DNA from: an uncultured Roseibium sp.
GTDB lineage: Bacteria; Pseudomonadota; Alphaproteobacteria; Rhizobiales; Stappiaceae
Assembly: GCF_963669205.1 (NCBI RefSeq)
Contig: NZ_OY769915.1
Span: forward strand, 1,090,001-1,154,000
Length of the DNA: 64,000 nt
Reading direction: 5' to 3'
The translations under genes were made by a program, and so were the position numbers. Below, piece by piece: positions 60,682 to 64,000 of the stretch. Within the stretch, counting starts at the first letter, position 1, and each line of letters begins with the position of its first letter. The notes beneath the pieces were generated by a model. It saw only the letters and a program-made list of their open reading frames with translations. It had not been told where the DNA came from and searched no databases.

Positions 60682-62433
60682 ATGATCAGATCTTTGTCTC
60701 CAACACTCTTGTCGCTCCTGCTCGCCTGCTCCGCGTCCGTCGCCGCTGCGCAGACCGCTGACATGGTCTTCACCAATGCGAGCGTGCTCACGATGAACGA
60801 CGACAACCCGACCGCCGAGGCGGTCGCGGTGACCGGCAACGAGATCACCTATGTCGGCGATGCCGCAGGCGCCGAAGCGCTGGTGGGGGACAACACCGAG
60901 GTCTTCGATCTTGGTGGGGATACGCTTCTGCCCGGGTTTGTCTCAGGGCATGATCACATCGTCGCCTCGGGGTGGACGTCTCGCGGCGTCAGCTTGATGG
61001 GAATTGAATCCCTTGAAGACGCCAAGGCCGCAGTCAAAGAGTATGCGGACGCCAACCCGGATGAGGAATTGATCCTGGGCTTCGGCTTCAATCAGGTCAG
61101 CTATGGCGGTTGGCCGACCAAGGAGGACCTTGACGAGGTCGTTCCGGACCGCCCCGTGTTCATTCTGGACTTTACCATCCACGATGTCTGGATGAACTCC
61201 AAAGCGTTTGAAGTTGGCGAGGTTTCTCCTGATGAAGAGGACCAGGTGCCGGGCGTGATGTTCTGGCAGCGCGATGCAGAGGGGAACCAGACAGGGATTG
61301 GAATTGAATTCCAATGGGCTTCGGCCTTCCGTGCGGCCGGTGCTTGGGATCCCGCAGGCGAGATTCCGGATATTCAGCGCGATCTTTATGCACAGTCCGT
61401 CAAGACCGGGATCACTGCCGTGCATGTGCCCCTTCTGGCGATGCCGACCGTCACTGACCTGCCTTTGGTCAAGGAGGATGAAAAACTCGCGCTCGCGCAT
61501 TTGCACGAACTCGAAAAAGCTGGCGACCTGACCATCCGCACGTTCGTTGCCACGGGCTTCAAGGACCCGACGGCGAATGCCGAAGACATCGTCTCGCATA
61601 CGCTGGACCTTCGGGAGCAATACGATAGCGACATGCTGCGCGTCTGGGGCATCAAGATCCATCCGGAAGGCAACTGGAGTTCCAAAACAGCGTGGATGCT
61701 TGCCGACTACGCCGACGGCTCGAACACCCGGGGCGCTGCTGCCATCGAAGGGCCGATGATCACCTCCGTCTATCTGGAGGCAAACAAAAATGGCTTGCCG
61801 GTCGGCACGCACGTGGATGGTTCGCAGACAGTCCGTAACACCGTGAATGCGATCCTCACGTCCCGAGGTGCGGGCTACGACGTTCCAAACAACCTGCTCC
61901 ATCATTATTTCTGGGTGTCGGATGATGACCATCAGGCCGTGATCGACAATGAGATCATGGTGAACACAACACCGCTCTTTCACGTCGATTGGGAATCACA
62001 GGATGTGAACGCATTGGACCTGCTGGGCCGGGCTCGCGTCGAAGCGACTTATGGGCGCTATTCGTCCTTGATGGCGCTTGATCACAACGTTTCGCTGTCC
62101 GCAGACGTACCGTCTTCGCCGATCGACCTGATTGCCCCGTTGCTGAACGTCGAAATCGCGATGACCTTGCAGGACCCGATGAACCCCGACAGCAAACCGT
62201 TCCCGCTGTCGCGTAAGCCCGCCACGCTCATGCAATCGTTGAAAGGCGTGACCATTTATCCCGCTGCTCAGCAGGCGATGCAAGACAAGATCGGTTCGAT
62301 TGAAGTCGGCAAATACGCTGACCTCGTCGTGCTCGACACGGACATCACCACCGTTGCACCACGCGATATTTCCGACATCAAGGTCCTTGGAACGGTCATG
62401 GACGGCCGCTTCACGCATCGCGAGGGGATCTGA
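60682..62433 (+). CDS. exported amidohydrolase, paralogue of the gene at 55156
   Basis: A 583-residue protein from ATG 60682 (MIRSLSPTLLSLLLACSASV, then AAAQ). The start is set by this signal peptide. The metal motifs are LLPGFVSGHDHIVASG (H-x-H), VGTHVDGSQTV, LLHHYFWVSDDD, and VSLSADVPSSP (final Asp). GSIEVGKYADLVVLDTDI closes the domain. VFTNASVLTMNDDNPTAEAVAV and the following MNSKAFE segment parallel the 55156 product closely, so the two are paralogues with separate substrates or roles. It is divergent from the AraC gene. Confidence 0.9.
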   Translation: MIRSLSPTLLSLLLACSASVAAAQTADMVFTNASVLTMNDDNPTAEAVAVTGNEITYVGDAAGAEALVGDNTEVFDLGGDTLLPGFVSGHDHIVASGWTSRGVSLMGIESLEDAKAAVKEYADANPDEELILGFGFNQVSYGGWPTKEDLDEVVPDRPVFILDFTIHDVWMNSKAFEVGEVSPDEEDQVPGVMFWQRDAEGNQTGIGIEFQWASAFRAAGAWDPAGEIPDIQRDLYAQSVKTGITAVHVPLLAMPTVTDLPLVKEDEKLALAHLHELEKAGDLTIRTFVATGFKDPTANAEDIVSHTLDLREQYDSDMLRVWGIKIHPEGNWSSKTAWMLADYADGSNTRGAAAIEGPMITSVYLEANKNGLPVGTHVDGSQTVRNTVNAILTSRGAGYDVPNNLLHHYFWVSDDDHQAVIDNEIMVNTTPLFHVDWESQDVNALDLLGRARVEATYGRYSSLMALDHNVSLSADVPSSPIDLIAPLLNVEIAMTLQDPMNPDSKPFPLSRKPATLMQSLKGVTIYPAAQQAMQDKIGSIEVGKYADLVVLDTDITTVAPRDISDIKVLGTVMDGRFTHREGI

Positions 62434-62442
62434 GGACGGAAC

Positions 62443-62465
62443 GCAGGAGGGCAAAGCCCTCCTGC
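62443..62465 (+). other. perfect intercistronic hairpin
   Basis: GCAGGAGGGC-AAA-GCCCTCCTGC is a 10-bp perfect stem with a 3-nt loop and no T-run, 9 bp after the amidohydrolase stop and 25 bp before the next gene. It may set mRNA stability or processing between the two genes rather than terminate. Confidence 0.5.
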
Positions 62466-62490
62466 CGCACCCTGACGGAAGAGGGAAGGT

Positions 62491-62919
62491 ATGGGTCTTC
62501 GATTTTTGACGGCATGCGCCACGGTTTTGTGGCTAGCGGGGTTCGTCAGTACGGCGGCCAGGGCAGATGTTGCCTTCCTGGTCATCCTGAAGGTGCCGCA
62601 GGCCAACCAGGCCGCCTTCGATGTGCTGGCTCAAAAGATGCTGGATGCCTCCAAGGCAGATGACGGATTGCTGATTTATGAGTTCGCACGCACGGGCGAG
62701 ACCGTCTACGGCTACGAGCGCTACACCGACGATGCCGCCCATGAACGGCACGAGGCGTTGATCGAGCCGTTTCTGCCGGAGCTGATGGAACTCGCAGTGT
62801 TCGAGAAAATCGTCACGTTGACAGACGTTAGCGAGTCCAGTCGCCTCGGATTTGAAGCCATGGGCGCGGAAATCGGGTCGCCCATCGGCGGCATAGCTCA
62901 GGGAAGGCTGGGACACTGA
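62491..62919 (+). CDS. exported antibiotic biosynthesis monooxygenase (ABM)-like protein
   Basis: A 142-residue protein with a signal peptide (MGLRFLTACATVLWLAGFVS, then TAARA) followed by a ferredoxin-like ABM domain. The domain shows VILKVPQANQAAFDVLAQKML, DDGLLIYEFARTGETVYGYERYTDDAAHERHEA, and a tail after the last strand. YgiN/ABM proteins are quinol or heme oxygenases or dimeric stress proteins; exported versions are rare. GAGGGAAGG precedes the ATG. It follows the amidohydrolase in the same direction. Confidence 0.85.
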   Translation: MGLRFLTACATVLWLAGFVSTAARADVAFLVILKVPQANQAAFDVLAQKMLDASKADDGLLIYEFARTGETVYGYERYTDDAAHERHEALIEPFLPELMELAVFEKIVTLTDVSESSRLGFEAMGAEIGSPIGGIAQGRLGH

Positions 62920-62947
62920 CGTGAGCGTTCTTCGGGGATACGACGTA

Positions 62948-63772
62948 ATGAAACCTGTTGTCTTGATTGGTGCATTGGTGTTGGGGCTCTCTTTGGGACC
63001 CAACGCAATGGCCGAAGACTGTGACGCCGAGTGCCAGGCGCTCCGCAATGCGCAGGATCCGCTGGCGGATGTCCGGGCGATCATGACCGACAACACCATT
63101 GCCTTCGGCACGGCAGACGAACAGACCGGCTACGGCTTCCAGATCCAGCCTGTCTATTCGATCCCGACGGAAAACGGTTTCAATTTCATCGCACGGGGTG
63201 TGATCCCGGTGGTCGGCGTCCACAACGGCGCGGCCTTTCCGAAACTCGGACCGGACCAGATCGGCGGCACCGGCTACACCTGGGGCATTTCCGACATCAT
63301 CCTTCAGGGCTTCATCGTTCCGCAGATTGAAAACGCTCCGATCAAGTTCGGTTTCGGCCCGCAAGTGTCGCTGCGCAGCCGCACCGATGATGCGGTCGGT
63401 GGTCCGGGCTGGGGAGGAGGTCTTGCGGCTGTTGCCTTCGGTTTTGCCGGAAATCTCTCCTATGGCGGCATCGTCGGCCATCACTGGGGCGAGGACAATT
63501 TCAACCTGACGACACTTCAGCCGATCGTCTTCTACAACACCGATTTCCTGGGCGGCTCCTATATCGGCTACAACAATTCCATCACCTACAACTGGACGGC
63601 AAACGCCGGCGACCGCTGGCAGGTGCCGGTCGGCCTGACCGTCGGCAAGACCTTCCTTCTGGACGGCGGTTTTGCCGTCGATGCCAATCTCGGTGGATAC
63701 GCCCTTGCTGCACATCCGAACGGCGGTGCGGACGCACAGGTCAAGTTCGGCGTGTCGGTGTTCTTTCCTTGA
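62948..63772 (+). CDS. probable outer-membrane beta-barrel protein
   Basis: A 274-residue protein from ATG 62948, which has GGGGA eight bases upstream. A signal peptide (MKPVVLIGALVLGLSLGPNA) ending in MAE is followed by a Cys pair (DCDAECQ). A run of amphipathic Gly/aromatic strands follows, such as GYGFQIQPVYSIP, GFNFIARGVIPVVG, PIKFGFGPQVSLRS, and SITYNWTANAGDRWQVPVGLTVGKTF. It ends VKFGVSVFFP, a terminal aromatic as in outer-membrane barrels. It resembles the transporter/neuromedin U-like barrel group. It could admit the cluster's substrate. Confidence 0.78.
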   Translation: MKPVVLIGALVLGLSLGPNAMAEDCDAECQALRNAQDPLADVRAIMTDNTIAFGTADEQTGYGFQIQPVYSIPTENGFNFIARGVIPVVGVHNGAAFPKLGPDQIGGTGYTWGISDIILQGFIVPQIENAPIKFGFGPQVSLRSRTDDAVGGPGWGGGLAAVAFGFAGNLSYGGIVGHHWGEDNFNLTTLQPIVFYNTDFLGGSYIGYNNSITYNWTANAGDRWQVPVGLTVGKTFLLDGGFAVDANLGGYALAAHPNGGADAQVKFGVSVFFP

Positions 63773-63792
63773 GTGCGAACAGGAGAAGCAAG

Positions 63793-64000
63793 ATGTTCCG
63801 GATAGCCGTCTTTGCGCTTTCCTGTTTCACGGCAGCCCTGCTTTCTGCACCGGGTATCGCGGTCGAAACCGGATCCTTGAGAGAAAGGGCCGCGACGCCT
63901 CAAGCGGCTGCCGGTTCGCTTCCCTTTGCCAGATCCATGGCGACGGCGGCGCCCGCTGTCCCGGCCGGTGCAACAGACGGTAACACACTTGCCTGGACCG
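63793..64000 (+). CDS. exported protein, partial
   Basis: ATG 63793 has AGGAG seven bases upstream. The 69 residues before the edge are a signal peptide (MFRIAVFALSCFTAALLSAP) and an Ala-rich linker (AATPQAAAGSLPFARSMATA). The frame is open to the window end, so the protein continues. The family cannot be told. Confidence 0.65.
   Translation, partial: MFRIAVFALSCFTAALLSAPGIAVETGSLRERAATPQAAAGSLPFARSMATAAPAVPAGATDGNTLAWT

Noticed and set aside
1..64000. CRISPR arrays
   Set aside because: No run of regularly spaced identical short repeats was found; the repeats seen are dispersed.

Overview
The window looks like chromosome of a marine alphaproteobacterium of the Hyphomicrobiales, most like the Stappiaceae (Roseibium/Labrenzia type). 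That is an inference from high GC, the block def-fmt-truA-dapE-dapD-argB-yihA-yidC-rnpA-rpmH, a Cpa/Tad pilus locus of rhizobial type, and abundant GTCATCCCGG-type intergenic repeats. No rRNA, CRISPR array or full-length transposase gene was seen.

Layout. 1-355 is the end piece of a MaoC-type hydratase gene. 474-11924 is a tad/cpa locus for a Flp type IVb pilus: three minus-strand genes (two TadE-like pseudopilins and a T2SS/pilus N-domain protein), then flp, cpaA, and a tight cpaB-C-D-E-F-tadB-tadC operon. tadD lies apart at 13131-13913, separated from tadC by an RraA-family gene and a small mobile element. 14098-30100 is mostly housekeeping: leucyl aminopeptidase, MarR, NlpC/P60, rmuC, def, marC, fmt, truA, an MscS channel, dapE and small membrane proteins. 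30155-42751 continues the conserved block on the minus strand (dapD, pyrimidine 5'-nucleotidase, argB, yihA, yidC, rnpA, rpmH). It is interrupted by an accessory segment at about 31.1-37.0 kb (EamA transporter, quinone reductase with TetR regulator, VPLPA-CTERM protein, LysR) and by a CatB-like acetyltransferase inside the yihA-yidC interval. 43076-46951 has a TVP38/TMEM64 protein paired with a disulfide-oxidoreductase-like flavoprotein and an orphan histidine kinase. A tRNA-Arg(ACG) at 47176 is followed by an AT-rich patch with a stand-alone OLD-family ATPase/TOPRIM nuclease (probable phage defence), a HAD phosphatase and a sulfotransferase-like gene. 55156 to the right edge is a cluster of exported proteins: two paralogous amidohydrolases, an exported agmatinase-like ureohydrolase, a DUF3299-like protein, an ABM monooxygenase and a probable outer-membrane protein, around an AraC regulator.

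The most unusual signal is a family of small inverted-repeat elements between 12.8 and 27.7 kb. Four copies are exactly 264 bp and align to each other without a gap; a fifth is a 138-bp deletion derivative. All have roughly 31-bp terminal inverted repeats beginning GGGTACGGACCCATAAATGA (or a variant changed at both ends together) and sit in CTAG/TA targets. At three of the five sites the target CTAG is the stop codon TAG of the neighbouring gene, so the element docks onto the end of the reading frame without altering it. Separate repeat families (R1-R3 below) fill the gene-free stretches at 19.6-20.5, 31.2-32.0 and 36.8-37.0 kb.

Basis: all calls come from reading the sequence and translations by eye. 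No database search was run, so family names rest on recognised motifs and gene order.
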